Shown here in pieces: positions 14,499-24,217 of a stretch of DNA of 64,000 nt (positions are counted from its first letter, which is position 1; each line of letters begins with the position of its first letter). This DNA is from Saccharibacillus endophyticus (GTDB lineage: Bacteria; Bacillota; Bacilli; Paenibacillales; Paenibacillaceae). The position numbers and the translations under genes were made by a program. The DNA lies in NCBI RefSeq assembly GCF_013185185.1, contig NZ_JAAZWE010000003.1:186001-250000 (forward strand). Reading direction: 5' to 3'. The notes below the pieces were generated by a model. It worked only from the letters and a program-made list of their open reading frames with translations. It was not told where the DNA came from and did not search any database.

Positions 14499-15761
14499 AT
14501 GAACAGAAAGTGGATGCTCGGAGCGATAGCGGGGGTATTGGCTGTTTCCATGGCCGGATGCGGCGGTCAAAACCAACCGGCCGCTTCCGACGGAGGCGGC
14601 GAAGACTCGATCAGCGGAACGATCACGTATTTGACCAACCGCACCGATCTGATCGGCAACGTTTACGACGATTACGCCAAGCGGTTCAACGAAAAATATC
14701 CGGATGCCCATGTAGAATTCGAAGCGACGATCGATTACGACAAAACGGCGAAAATGCGGCTTTCTTCGGGCGATTTCCCGGACGTCATGAATATTCCGAC
14801 GATCGCCAACACCGAGCTGCCGAATTACTACGCGCCATTGGACGATCTCGGCTTGACCGACAGCATACGCTTCCCCGATTACAAATCGGACGGCGGCGTC
14901 TTGTACGGCATGCCTTCGGGCGTCGACGTAGTCGGCGTCGTCTACAACAAGCAGGCGTTCGAAAAGGCGGGCATCGACAAGGTGCCGACCACGCTGGACG
15001 AGTTTTACGCGGCGAGCGAAAAGCTGAAAGCGGCCGGGACCGTTCCTTTGGCTTCCAACTTCAAAGACCAATGGCCGGTCTACCCGTTCGCGGCCGAGAC
15101 GCCCGTCGCCCTGTCCGGCAACGTCGACTTGTCCAACGACCGCGTAAATACGGACGCTCCGTATACGCTGGACGGTCCTTACGGACAATCGATGAATATT
15201 TTGCGCACGATGCACGAAAAAGGCTATTTGGAAGCGGACATCAATTCGACGAATTGGGAGCAGTCCAAAAAAGACGTCGCTTCCGGAAAATTCGCCATGT
15301 TTTATCTGGGCGAATGGATCATCCCGCAGCTGATCGACGGCGGCATGGCTTCCGAAGACATCGGTTTTTTCCCGTTCCCCTACGACAATGAAGCGGGCAG
15401 CCGCAACGTCGTGCTGAGTCCGGCGTCGGGCGCTTACGGCATCAACAAAAACAGCGAGCATCTCGCCACCGCCAAAGCGTTCGTCAAATGGATGATCGAA
15501 GAATCCGGCGCCGACGCGGACATGCTTCCGATTCTTAAAGACGGAAAAGCGCAGATCGCCCAGATGGAAGAGTTCGACAGCTACAAGCCGACCTATCTGG
15601 AAGGCAAAGTCGATACGGCCGAAGCGTTAGCGATCGTGAACAAAGCGCAGATCGTGAAAGAAGCGATCGTCCAGGAGTTCGTGCTGGCGGACGATCCGCA
15701 GGAGACGTTCGACAAGTACAACAAAATGTGGGCCAAAGCCAAATCCGAAGTCGCGAAATAA
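14499..15761 (+). CDS. sugar ABC transporter substrate-binding lipoprotein
   Basis: The ATG at 14499 follows GGGAGGA, giving 420 residues. A lipoprotein signal ends in SMAGC with Cys21 as the lipidated residue. The mature protein is a family 1 extracellular solute-binding protein (conserved YGMPSGVDVVGVVYNKQAF and FAMFYLGEWIIPQL blocks). It captures an oligosaccharide outside the membrane and hands it to the two permeases encoded next. The operon ends with a beta-mannosidase, so a manno-oligosaccharide is the likely ligand. The ATPase is not encoded here; such importers normally share a MsmX-type ATPase encoded elsewhere. Confidence 0.92.
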   Translation: MNRKWMLGAIAGVLAVSMAGCGGQNQPAASDGGGEDSISGTITYLTNRTDLIGNVYDDYAKRFNEKYPDAHVEFEATIDYDKTAKMRLSSGDFPDVMNIPTIANTELPNYYAPLDDLGLTDSIRFPDYKSDGGVLYGMPSGVDVVGVVYNKQAFEKAGIDKVPTTLDEFYAASEKLKAAGTVPLASNFKDQWPVYPFAAETPVALSGNVDLSNDRVNTDAPYTLDGPYGQSMNILRTMHEKGYLEADINSTNWEQSKKDVASGKFAMFYLGEWIIPQLIDGGMASEDIGFFPFPYDNEAGSRNVVLSPASGAYGINKNSEHLATAKAFVKWMIEESGADADMLPILKDGKAQIAQMEEFDSYKPTYLEGKVDTAEALAIVNKAQIVKEAIVQEFVLADDPQETFDKYNKMWAKAKSEVAK

Positions 15762-15831
15762 ACGTCGGCGCGCGCTTCGGCCGAATGCGGCCGAGCCGCG
15801 CGCACCATGCGAAAAATAAGGAGTGAAAACG

Positions 15832-16719
15832 ATGGGCGGCCTGTCTTATCCGGCTCAGAAAAAAATCGTGCTGGCCTTGTTCCTGCTGGTTCCGCTGACG
15901 CTGCTGGGCATGTTTACGTATTATCCCGCCGCCAGGTTGGTGTATTTGAGTTTCACCGACTGGGACGGCCTCGGTTCCGGAATGTCTTTTCTCGGCTTGG
16001 ACAATTACAGGGAAGTGTTCACCAACCCCGATCTGTTCGGCGTGTTCCTTCACCAGATCCCTTACGCGGTCGGCGGCATTTTGCAAAATATTGTCGCGAT
16101 CGGGTTTGCCGTCATTTTGAACTCGACACTCAAAGGCCGCAACGCGTTCCGCGTGCTGCTTTTTATCCCGTATATCATGAACGGCGTCGCCGTGGCGTTC
16201 ATGTTCCAGTACGTGTTCGACACGACGGGCGGATCGCTCAACGCGCTGCTCGGCGCGATCGGACTGGAAAGCCTTCAGCAAAGCTGGCTCGGCAATGCCG
16301 CCATCGTCAACTGGGCATTGGCCGGGGTTAGCGTATGGCGATATCTCGGCTATACGATGATCATCTATCTGGGCGCGCTCCAATCGCTGCCTTCCGACAT
16401 GTACGAGGCGGCGCGGATCGACGGCGCGAACCGTTTCCAGTCGCTGTGGCATCTGACGCTGCCGAGCCTGTCGCGCATCATCCAACTCAATATGTTCCTG
16501 ACGCTGAGCGGCGCGCTGGCGGTATTCGACCTGCCGTTCGTGCTGACCAAAGGCGGACCGGCGGGCGCGAGCGAAACTTTCCTGCTCAAAACGACCGAGA
16601 CCGCGTTCCAATTCAACAATTACGGACTGGCTTCCGCGATGAGCGTCGTGCTGCTGCTGTTGACCGTACTGATCCTGTTGGGGCAAAACGCCGCGCTGGG
16701 ACGCAAAGGGAGGGATTGA
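15832..16719 (+). CDS. sugar ABC transporter permease (MalF type)
   Basis: The ATG at 15832 lies eight bases after AAGGAG, giving 295 residues; an upstream GTG overlaps the ribosome site and is less likely. Six membrane spans are expected. The ATPase-coupling EAA loop is visible as YEAARIDGANRFQSLWHLTLP. It forms the transmembrane channel with the product of the next gene, four bases downstream. Part of the mannoside operon. Confidence 0.92.
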   Translation: MGGLSYPAQKKIVLALFLLVPLTLLGMFTYYPAARLVYLSFTDWDGLGSGMSFLGLDNYREVFTNPDLFGVFLHQIPYAVGGILQNIVAIGFAVILNSTLKGRNAFRVLLFIPYIMNGVAVAFMFQYVFDTTGGSLNALLGAIGLESLQQSWLGNAAIVNWALAGVSVWRYLGYTMIIYLGALQSLPSDMYEAARIDGANRFQSLWHLTLPSLSRIIQLNMFLTLSGALAVFDLPFVLTKGGPAGASETFLLKTTETAFQFNNYGLASAMSVVLLLLTVLILLGQNAALGRKGRD

Positions 16720-16722
16720 CCG

Positions 16723-17562
16723 ATGAATGCCGCCGCCAAAAAGAAGATCGATCCGATCCAAGCGGTCAAATATCTGCTGCTTGTCGCCGCGTCGTTCGTG
16801 GTGCTGTTTCCGCCGTACGTGGTGATCGTCAACGCGTTCAAACGGGAAAACGAAAACTCGAGCCCGTTCGCGCTGCCCGAAAGTTTTTTCAACTTCGACA
16901 ACTTCCGAATCGTATACGAACGGGCGGATATCGGGCATGCGTTCCTGAACACGCTGATCATCGTCGCCGTCTCGCTGCTGGGCAATATCGTGTTCGGCAC
17001 CATGGTGTCGTACGCGCTGGGACGCCTCGATTTCAAAGGAAAAGGCATCGTGTTGGCGCTGTTCCTGTTCGCGTCCATCATTCCGAACATCACTACGCAG
17101 GTCGTGTTGTTTTCCATGATCCAGTCGCTCGGGCTGTTCAATTCGCTGTATGCGCCGATCGTGCTGTTCGTGGGAGCCGACGTGCTTCAGATCTATATTT
17201 ACCTGCAATTTATCCGCAATATCCCGTACGAGCTGGACGAAAGCGCGATGATCGACGGAGCGAGCCTGTTCCGCATTTACCGCTCGATCGTGTTCCCGCT
17301 GTTGGCCCCGGCTACGGTGACGCTGGTCATTTTGAAAACGATCAATATCTACAACGAGCTGTATATTCCTTATCTGTACATGCCCAAGCAAAACCTGGTC
17401 GTCGTCTCCACGGCGATCATGCGGTTTGCGGGCAACAACCAAGCGCAGTGGGGCTATATTTGCGCAACCATTCTGATCATCATGATTCCGACCGTAGTGC
17501 TGTATCTCTTTTTGCAGAAATACATCTTCGCCGGGGTTACGAGCGGAGCGGTTAAAGGATAA
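16723..17562 (+). CDS. sugar ABC transporter permease (MalG type)
   Basis: A 279-residue partner permease with six expected membrane spans. The EAA loop reads ELDESAMIDGASLFRIYRSI, slightly divergent from the usual EAA. It ends with the family-typical 'LFLQKYIFAGVTSGAVKG'. It starts four bases after the MalF-type gene and is followed by the beta-mannosidase gene 33 bp later, so all four genes are probably one transcript. Confidence 0.92.
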   Translation: MNAAAKKKIDPIQAVKYLLLVAASFVVLFPPYVVIVNAFKRENENSSPFALPESFFNFDNFRIVYERADIGHAFLNTLIIVAVSLLGNIVFGTMVSYALGRLDFKGKGIVLALFLFASIIPNITTQVVLFSMIQSLGLFNSLYAPIVLFVGADVLQIYIYLQFIRNIPYELDESAMIDGASLFRIYRSIVFPLLAPATVTLVILKTINIYNELYIPYLYMPKQNLVVVSTAIMRFAGNNQAQWGYICATILIIMIPTVVLYLFLQKYIFAGVTSGAVKG

Positions 17563-17595
17563 ACCTGAACAGACAGAATTCATCGGAGGGAAAAC

Positions 17596-20277
17596 ATGCG
17601 TGAAATCATACTGAACGGCGAGTGGGAGGTCAAAGGCTTCTGGCCCTGGGTCCCGCTCAAAGGAACAAGCATGGAGATCGGGAGCGAGCTGATGGGCGTG
17701 ACGGAATGGCTGCCCGCTTCCGTGCCCGGCGGCGTGCATAAAGACCTGCATGCGGCGGGATGGATCGACCATCCGTACCGAGACATGAACAGCCTGAACT
17801 GCGAGTGGGTCGAAAACCGGTGGTGGGTATACAAGACCGTGTTCCAAGTGCCGGACGAGCCGGGAAAAAAAATCGAGCTGGTATGCAAAGGGTTGGATTA
17901 CGAGGCGATCGTGATGTTGGACGGGCAAACGCTCGGCGAGCACGCCAATATGTTCGCGCCCGCCGCGTTCGACGTGACCGAAGCGCTTCGGGGACGGCAA
18001 ACGGCGGAACTGCGGATCGTGCTGCGGCACAGTCCGGACGAGATGGGGCAGATCGGCAAAACGTCCGAGACGTTTACCCAGAAAAGCCGCTTCAATTACA
18101 AATGGGACTTTTCGACGAGACTGGTCCATATCGGATTGTGGGACGAGGTGAGTCTGCGCGTGCACGAGCCTTTTTCCTTCGAAGCGATCGGACTGTTCAC
18201 CGACGCGGACGAAAAAGGCGGCCGCATCGCGATCGAAGCTTCGATCTGCCGCAAACGCCCCGATCATGCGAGCGAAGCCGAGAAGCAGGAATGCGGCGCA
18301 GCAGACTCCGGCGGCGAATACGGAACATGCGAGCTGGAAGCGCGGATCTTGTCGCCGTCGGGAGAAGTCGTCACAACGCTGCGGCAGCCTTTCAAGCAAA
18401 AAAGCTGCTCGCTTGCCGTCGATATTCCGCAGCCGCTGCTGTGGTTCCCGAACGGGTACGGGGAGCAGCCGCTGTATACGGTGCGACTTCGTCTGTCGGA
18501 CGGGGACAAGGTGCTGGACGAACAGACGCATCGCACGGGCATCCGTCGGCTGGAGTATCGCCGCAACGAAGGCGCGCCGGACGATTCGCTGCCGTATACG
18601 TTCGTCGTGAACGGAGTTCCGATCTATATTCGCGGCGCGAACCTGACTCCGCTGGATCATCTGTACGGCAACGTGCAGGACGAAAAATATGTCTGGATGG
18701 CCGAAGCCGCCGCGCGCGCCAACATGAACATGCTGCGCGTCTGGGGCGGAGGATTGATCGAAAAAGAAATCCTGTACGAATCGTGCGACCGTCTGGGGCT
18801 GCTGGTCTGGCAGGAATTTATCCAATCCAGTTCCGGCATCGACAACGAACCTTCGAAAAAGCCGGAGTTTCTGAAGCGGCTGACCGAGACGGCGGAGCAC
18901 GCGCTCCGTACGAAACGCAATCACGTCTCGCTGGCCGTCTGGAGCGGAGGCAACGAGCTGATGAGCGAACCCGATCGTCCTTCCACGTTTGCGGATCCCA
19001 ATCTGGCGATGCTGCGCGAATTGGTCGCCGAGCACGATCCGGGGCGATTGTTCCTGCCGACGTCGGCTTCCGGTCCGGTGCAGTACATCACGCGGGAAAA
19101 AGGGGTCAGCCACGACGTGCACGGCCATTGGAAATACGAAGGCAATCCGGCGCATTATTCGCTGTACGGCGAAGCGGATCATCTGTTTCACAGCGAATTC
19201 GGCGTGGACGGCGTCAGTTCGCCGCGAACGCTGCGCAAATACCTGAGCGAGCCTCATTTGAAGCCGGTCTCGATGCGCGACGATCCCGTCTGGAGGCATC
19301 ACGGGGAATGGTGGGACACATACGATCGCGATACCGAAATGTTCGGCGAATTCCGCGATTTGAGCGAGTTTTCCCGCGCCAGCCAATGGATGCAGGCCGA
19401 AGGATTGCGTTTTATTCTCGAAGCGAACCGGAGACGGCAGTTCAAGAACAGCGGCAGTCTGGTCTGGCAGTTGAACGAGCCGTGGCCGAATGCCAGCTGC
19501 ACCAATCTGATCGATTACGGCCTGGAACCGAAGATGGCGTACTACTGGACGAAAAACGCGTTCGCGCCTAACCATGCCGCGCTTCATTACCGCACGCTGG
19601 ATTATTCGGTCGGGGAAACGTTCGAAGGCGAGGTGTTCTTTTTCCACGGATCGGAACGCTCTTTGTTTATCGTTCATACGGAGCTGCTGGATACGAACGG
19701 CGCGGTACTGGCTTCCTGGAAACATCAAGCGGCAAAAAGCAGGGCGAACGTTACGGAATCGGGGCCGCTACGTTTTGAAGTTCCCGATACGGCCGACGAT
19801 TTGTTTTACGTGCGGCTGCGCGCGGAAGACACGGAAGCGAAGATCGATACCGCGCAGGCGGATAATCTGTATGTCTTTTCCGTCCGCCGGCTGCATCCGT
19901 ACCGTTCGGCGCTAGGTTCGGCCGGAGCGAAGCTGGACGCGGAAGCGCTCGGGGAATGGCAGGAAATCGCGCGGAATCCAAATGACCAACAGTCGGAAAC
20001 GGATCTGCCGACTCTGCGCCGGAGTTACCGCATAGTCAATACCGGGACGACGGTTGCTCTGCACGTGCATCCGCAGGAAATGACGGAGGCGTATCGGCTG
20101 CTGGCGGACGACGCTTATTTCTCTCTTTTTCCGGGGGAAGAAAAGATCGTGACCGTGGACTGCGCCGCGTTAATCCCGGATGTTTTTGGCGCGAAAAACG
20201 ACCAAGCACAGGCCGATGCACCCAGGTCTCCGAATCCGCGTGTGGCTTTCGTGCATTTCGGCGATCCGGATCGTTAA
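17596..20277 (+). CDS. beta-mannosidase (GH2)
   Basis: An 893-residue cytoplasmic glycosidase that removes beta-mannose from the non-reducing end of imported oligosaccharides. It has the GH2 layout: sugar-binding jelly-roll (about 1-190), Ig-like domain, TIM barrel (about 330-620) and C-terminal beta domains. The acid/base is Glu454 in WSGGNE and the nucleophile is Glu534 in FHSEFG. The RVWGGGLIE motif and the short N-terminal LNGEWEV segment are typical of beta-mannosidases in preference to beta-galactosidases. The ATG follows CGGAGGG. It closes the ABC transporter operon, with a terminator at 20315-20374. Confidence 0.93.
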   Translation: MREIILNGEWEVKGFWPWVPLKGTSMEIGSELMGVTEWLPASVPGGVHKDLHAAGWIDHPYRDMNSLNCEWVENRWWVYKTVFQVPDEPGKKIELVCKGLDYEAIVMLDGQTLGEHANMFAPAAFDVTEALRGRQTAELRIVLRHSPDEMGQIGKTSETFTQKSRFNYKWDFSTRLVHIGLWDEVSLRVHEPFSFEAIGLFTDADEKGGRIAIEASICRKRPDHASEAEKQECGAADSGGEYGTCELEARILSPSGEVVTTLRQPFKQKSCSLAVDIPQPLLWFPNGYGEQPLYTVRLRLSDGDKVLDEQTHRTGIRRLEYRRNEGAPDDSLPYTFVVNGVPIYIRGANLTPLDHLYGNVQDEKYVWMAEAAARANMNMLRVWGGGLIEKEILYESCDRLGLLVWQEFIQSSSGIDNEPSKKPEFLKRLTETAEHALRTKRNHVSLAVWSGGNELMSEPDRPSTFADPNLAMLRELVAEHDPGRLFLPTSASGPVQYITREKGVSHDVHGHWKYEGNPAHYSLYGEADHLFHSEFGVDGVSSPRTLRKYLSEPHLKPVSMRDDPVWRHHGEWWDTYDRDTEMFGEFRDLSEFSRASQWMQAEGLRFILEANRRRQFKNSGSLVWQLNEPWPNASCTNLIDYGLEPKMAYYWTKNAFAPNHAALHYRTLDYSVGETFEGEVFFFHGSERSLFIVHTELLDTNGAVLASWKHQAAKSRANVTESGPLRFEVPDTADDLFYVRLRAEDTEAKIDTAQADNLYVFSVRRLHPYRSALGSAGAKLDAEALGEWQEIARNPNDQQSETDLPTLRRSYRIVNTGTTVALHVHPQEMTEAYRLLADDAYFSLFPGEEKIVTVDCAALIPDVFGAKNDQAQADAPRSPNPRVAFVHFGDPDR

Positions 20278-20314
20278 AACGGACAGATCAGGCAATCTGA
20301 TTCCGAGCATTGCA

Positions 20315-20374
20315 GCAAAAAGACGTCGATACGGACAGGAGCGATTCCGTTGTCCGTATTCGGCGTCTTTTTGC
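20315..20374 (+). terminator. terminator of the mannoside operon
   Basis: A long imperfect stem: GCAAAAAGACG pairs with CGTCTTTTTGC, extended by TACGGACA/TGTCCGTA. The T-run lies within the right arm. Confidence 0.8.
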
Positions 20375-20375
20375 G

Positions 20376-21299
20376 TTACAATCGGAGCAGAGTTGAGGTA
20401 GCGGAAGCCTTCGAGAAGTATTCGACGATTTCTCGATAAAAAACTTTGGAAGGCGTGTTTAATACCCGTTTTTTGTGACGAACGATCCCGTGAACGAAGG
20501 TTATTTTTCTAGGCATCGGCAGCGAAACGACGATGCCTTGCGCGAGTTCTTGCGCTATCGAGATTTTAGGCACGAGAGCAACGCCGAGCCCGCAAGTCAC
20601 GACCTGCCGCACGAGTTCCGTACTTGCAAATCCGTTCGAATGAATGCCGGAAGGCAGCCCCATTTCGCTTAACAGTTTGAGTCCTTCCGTATGATAGACG
20701 CATCGGGAACCGAAACCGATCACTTGAATTCCCGAAATATGGTCCCATCCTTGGTGTTCGATCAAATCGGCCAGGGGTTTGGAGGCGACAACGATCATTT
20801 CTTCGTCGATCAGCGGTTCGAAAATCAAGTCGTCTTGTTTGGGGTCCATCGGCACGATTCCGAAATCAAGGGCATGGGACTGAACCTGATCCACGATGTC
20901 TGCTTGAAATCCCGTTTCAAGCAGCAGATTGATATCGGTATATTCCGTGAAAAAATCATGCATGAAACCGGACATCCGCGTCACCAAAAAAGACTCCAAC
21001 GCCCCTAAACGCATCGTACCTCGAGGCAGATCCAAATTTTCCAAAGCTTCTTCGAGCGAATGGCCCAACTGCACGAATTGGCGTGCATAAAGCGCAAACT
21101 GTTCGCCCGCTTCGGTTGGTTTTACGCCGCGCGGAAGCCGGTGAAAAAGTTTTTGATTGCAGTTTTGCTCCAATAACTGGATCTGCGAAGTCACTGTCGA
21201 TTGCACATAACCCAACTTTTCTGCGGCACGGCTGAAATTCCCTTCTTCCAGTACGGCCAAAAAAGTAAGCAGCGAACGTCCTTCCAAAGTCTCCAACAT
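20376..21299 (-). CDS. LysR family transcriptional regulator
   Basis: The ATG at 21299 follows GGGAGG, giving 307 residues; longer in-frame starts would add a non-homologous extension. The LysR helix-turn-helix is at residues 1-60 (FLAVLEEGNFSRAAEKLGYV, then QSTVTSQI), followed by a type-2 periplasmic-binding-protein effector domain. It is divergent from an alpha/beta hydrolase gene at 21426, the usual position for its target. Effector unknown. Confidence 0.92.
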   Translation of the reverse strand: MLETLEGRSLLTFLAVLEEGNFSRAAEKLGYVQSTVTSQIQLLEQNCNQKLFHRLPRGVKPTEAGEQFALYARQFVQLGHSLEEALENLDLPRGTMRLGALESFLVTRMSGFMHDFFTEYTDINLLLETGFQADIVDQVQSHALDFGIVPMDPKQDDLIFEPLIDEEMIVVASKPLADLIEHQGWDHISGIQVIGFGSRCVYHTEGLKLLSEMGLPSGIHSNGFASTELVRQVVTCGLGVALVPKISIAQELAQGIVVSLPMPRKITFVHGIVRHKKRVLNTPSKVFYREIVEYFSKASATSTLLRL

Positions 21300-21425
21300 G
21301 ATTTTTCCTCCCAGGTATCGAAAAAACGAATGGATTCTATCGATTCTTTTCGTTTTTAAAATGGATAAACCGATGATAGCATGAGGGGGTTCATAAGCCA
21401 ATAACTTCTTCAAGGGGGAAACATC

Positions 21426-22220
21426 ATGCTGCATACAGCCAACGGTCATTATGTTAAGGTCGAAGAAAACGTCACTCTTTACGTGGAAGATGTAGGAGAA
21501 GGCCAACCTGTCGTATTCGTGCACGGAATGCCCGTCAACCATCGGATCTACGAGTATCAACAATCGGTACTGCCTCGACAAGGTATCCGTTTTATCGGCA
21601 TCGATCTGCGGGGATACGGCCGTTCCGACCATCCGCTGCATGGATACACGTATGATCGGATGGCAGATGATATCAAGGCGGTGATCGACCAACTCGACCT
21701 TAAGGACGTTACGCTGGCCGGCTTCTCGATGGGAGGCGGCGTTGTCACGCGGTATATGGGCAGGCATCAGGGATATAAAGTTTCCAAATTGATGCTGTTC
21801 GGAGCCGCGACGTTGAGCAAACTTCCCGAAGAAGCGGTAAACGGATTGATCGCCGGACTTCTATCCGATCGGCCGCAAACGTTGACGAGTATGTTTAAAG
21901 GATTTTTCCACACCCAGCCTTCCCAAGGGATCGAAAACTGGCTATGGCAGATGGGGATGAAGGCCAACGTTCATGCCACGATCGAAACGGTGAAAGCGAT
22001 CGGCAGCGAGGACCTTCGTTCCGACCTTGAAACGATACGCGTGCCTACACTGATGCTGCACGGGGTTCACGACCAAGTATGTCCGTTCCCGGCTGCCGAA
22101 GAAGCACACGGAATCGTAGCGACGTCGAAGCTTGTTCGTTTCGAAAACAGCGGACATGCTCCTTTCTATGAAGAAAAAGAAAAATTCAATCAAGAAGTCA
22201 TCGATTTCGTGCAGTCGTAA
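21426..22220 (+). CDS. alpha/beta hydrolase
   Basis: A 264-residue soluble hydrolase. The oxyanion segment VVFVHGMP (29-36), the nucleophile elbow GFSMGGG with Ser101, the acid in LHGVHDQVCP and the terminal His in ENSGHAPF form a complete catalytic triad. It resembles non-heme chloroperoxidase-like or esterase family members. The ATG follows AAGGGGG. It is divergent from a LysR gene that probably controls it. A weak promoter (TTTAAA at 21355, TAGCAT at 21377) is in place. The substrate is unknown. Confidence 0.9.
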   Translation: MLHTANGHYVKVEENVTLYVEDVGEGQPVVFVHGMPVNHRIYEYQQSVLPRQGIRFIGIDLRGYGRSDHPLHGYTYDRMADDIKAVIDQLDLKDVTLAGFSMGGGVVTRYMGRHQGYKVSKLMLFGAATLSKLPEEAVNGLIAGLLSDRPQTLTSMFKGFFHTQPSQGIENWLWQMGMKANVHATIETVKAIGSEDLRSDLETIRVPTLMLHGVHDQVCPFPAAEEAHGIVATSKLVRFENSGHAPFYEEKEKFNQEVIDFVQS

Positions 22221-22393
22221 AAAACGTTCCGATCAGGCAAAGCCGATATCCCAAGCTCCGGAATCCGGTCTTTTGCAGCCGGCGAGTCGAAGTGCAGGCT
22301 TGGCTCGTTGATCTTTTTCATATTCCCGCTCCGACTGCTGTGTTACGTTAGAAGGCGTCGGTTCACGAGAAAAAAGAAAAGAAGGTCTGCGCC

Positions 22394-24130
22394 ATGTTCA
22401 AGGGTCGGGGAAGGTTCGAAGGGTACGGAAAAGGCGATTTGAGACGGGATCTGATCGCGGGCTGCATCGTCGGGATCATCGCGATTCCGCTCGGCATGGC
22501 GTTCGCGATCGCGTCGGGCGTCAAGCCGGAGACGGGCATTTACACGACGATTATCGCCGGGGTGCTGATCTCGCTGCTGGGCGGTTCGAAGTTCCAGATC
22601 GGCGGGCCGACGGGGGCTTTTATTCCGATCCTGCTCGGCATCGTGCTTCAGTATGGTTATGACAAACTGCTGGTTGCCGGATTCATGGCGGGCATTCTGC
22701 TCGTCTTGATGGGCGTGCTCAAACTGGGGGCTTTGATCAAGTTCATTCCGAAGCCCGTGACGGTCGGATTCACGGCAGGGATCGCGGTGACCATTTTTGC
22801 GGGACAGATCGGGAACTTCTTGGGCCTGAGCGGCTTGGAAAGGCATGAGAGCTTCCTGCTTAATATGAAGGAACTGGCCGTTCATATCGATACCTTGAAC
22901 GTTTACGCGGTGGTCGTGGCGGGAGTATGTTTGGCATCGCTGTTGCTCGTGCCTCGTTTCCTGCCTAAAGTACCGCCGTCCCTGGTAGGGCTGCTGCTGT
23001 CGACGCTCGTCGCCGTTTTGTTCATGAATGGAAAAGTGGCGACGATCGGCTCGGCTTACGGCAATATTCCGGCGTCGCTGCCTTCGTTTCGACTGCCCGA
23101 ATTATCATGGGAAAACATGCGTCTGATGATTGGTCCCGCCGTGGTGATCGCGCTGCTCGGCGGCATCGAATCGCTGCTGTCCGCCGTCGTGGCCGACGGC
23201 ATGGGCGGTTCCCGGCATAACAGCAACCGCGAGCTGATCGGGCAGGGGATCGCGAACATGGCGGTTCCGCTGTTCGGCGGGATTCCGGCAACCGGCGCGA
23301 TCGCGCGCACGGCCACCAATATCAAAAACGGAGCCGTCTCGCCGCTGTCCGGGATCATTCACGGCTTGGTCGTGCTGCTTGTACTGGTCTTGCTCGCGCC
23401 GTATGCTTCAGCTATTCCGCTCGCCGCAATGGCCCCGATCCTAATGATCGTGGCCTGGAATATGAGCGAGCGCAAACCGTTCGCCAAGCTGTTCAAACTT
23501 CGCAATAGCGATTCCGTCGTCTTGGTCGTCACCTTCGTACTGACCGTGTTCACGACATTGACGACTGCGGTTGAGGCAGGTCTGGGCTTGGCCGTATTGC
23601 TGTTCGTGAAACGGATGGCAGGCGAGCAGCGGCTCGACAAAGTGCTGCCGGATCGCGACGGCCGCCGCGGCAAAGTGTCCGCAAGCCGCGTCACGGCCGA
23701 AAGCGACTGTCCGCAGCTCGGGATTTTCAATGTGCGCGGCGCGTTGTTTTTCGGGGTGAAAAATCCGTTCGAGACGTCCGGGTTCATGGCCTCCCATGAC
23801 CCTTCGCAAACCTTGCTGCTCCGTATGGGCGGCGTGCCGCTGATCGATGCTTCCGGCGAAGCTTCGCTGCAAGGTCTGTTGAAGCGGGTTCGGGCTTCTG
23901 GAGGCACATTGCTGCTCTCCGGTCTTCAACCCCAGCCGCGACGGATGTTGGAAAAGACGGGTCTGCTTGCCGATTTGGGCGTGGAAGCCTGCTTCGCGCA
24001 TACCGGAGAAGCGATCGACGCCGCGTTATCCCGCCATGTCGGAGCAGCAGGGTGCGCGGGCTGCCGCGCCGCCGCATTCCGCGAATGCGCGGCGTTAAGC
24101 GGGAAATCCGATAAAGAAAATGCTTCGTAG
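22394..24130 (+). CDS. SulP family anion transporter with STAS domain
   Basis: A 578-residue inner-membrane carrier of the SulP/SLC26 family. The transmembrane part (about residues 15-420) carries the family signature around IAIPLGMAFAIASGV and the GGSKFQIGGPTGAF segment. A cytoplasmic STAS domain occupies about 440-550. The final residues contain a Cys-rich tail (GCAGCRAA, then RECAAL). It should import sulfate, bicarbonate or another small anion with Na+ or H+. It is not linked to sulfate assimilation genes here. Terminator at 24148-24189. Confidence 0.93.
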   Translation: MFKGRGRFEGYGKGDLRRDLIAGCIVGIIAIPLGMAFAIASGVKPETGIYTTIIAGVLISLLGGSKFQIGGPTGAFIPILLGIVLQYGYDKLLVAGFMAGILLVLMGVLKLGALIKFIPKPVTVGFTAGIAVTIFAGQIGNFLGLSGLERHESFLLNMKELAVHIDTLNVYAVVVAGVCLASLLLVPRFLPKVPPSLVGLLLSTLVAVLFMNGKVATIGSAYGNIPASLPSFRLPELSWENMRLMIGPAVVIALLGGIESLLSAVVADGMGGSRHNSNRELIGQGIANMAVPLFGGIPATGAIARTATNIKNGAVSPLSGIIHGLVVLLVLVLLAPYASAIPLAAMAPILMIVAWNMSERKPFAKLFKLRNSDSVVLVVTFVLTVFTTLTTAVEAGLGLAVLLFVKRMAGEQRLDKVLPDRDGRRGKVSASRVTAESDCPQLGIFNVRGALFFGVKNPFETSGFMASHDPSQTLLLRMGGVPLIDASGEASLQGLLKRVRASGGTLLLSGLQPQPRRMLEKTGLLADLGVEACFAHTGEAIDAALSRHVGAAGCAGCRAAAFRECAALSGKSDKENAS

Positions 24131-24147
24131 AATCTCTCTCGAATAGT

Positions 24148-24189
24148 CAGGCTTGCCGGGCGTCTTATTTTGCCCGGCAGGCCTTTTTT
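24148..24189 (+). terminator. terminator of the SulP gene
   Basis: AGGCTTGCCGGGC pairs with GCCCGGCAGGCCT, followed by a T-run. Confidence 0.85.
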
Positions 24190-24217
24190 AGCGTACACTG
24201 AATAGGGTTGGAAAGAA

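Noticed and set aside
15535..19728. Very long open frame on the minus strand under the sugar transporter and beta-mannosidase genes
   Set aside because: It is antisense to well-supported genes with intact motifs, has Arg/His/Gln-rich composition typical of shadow frames in GC-rich DNA, and lacks a fitting ribosome site and any known domain.
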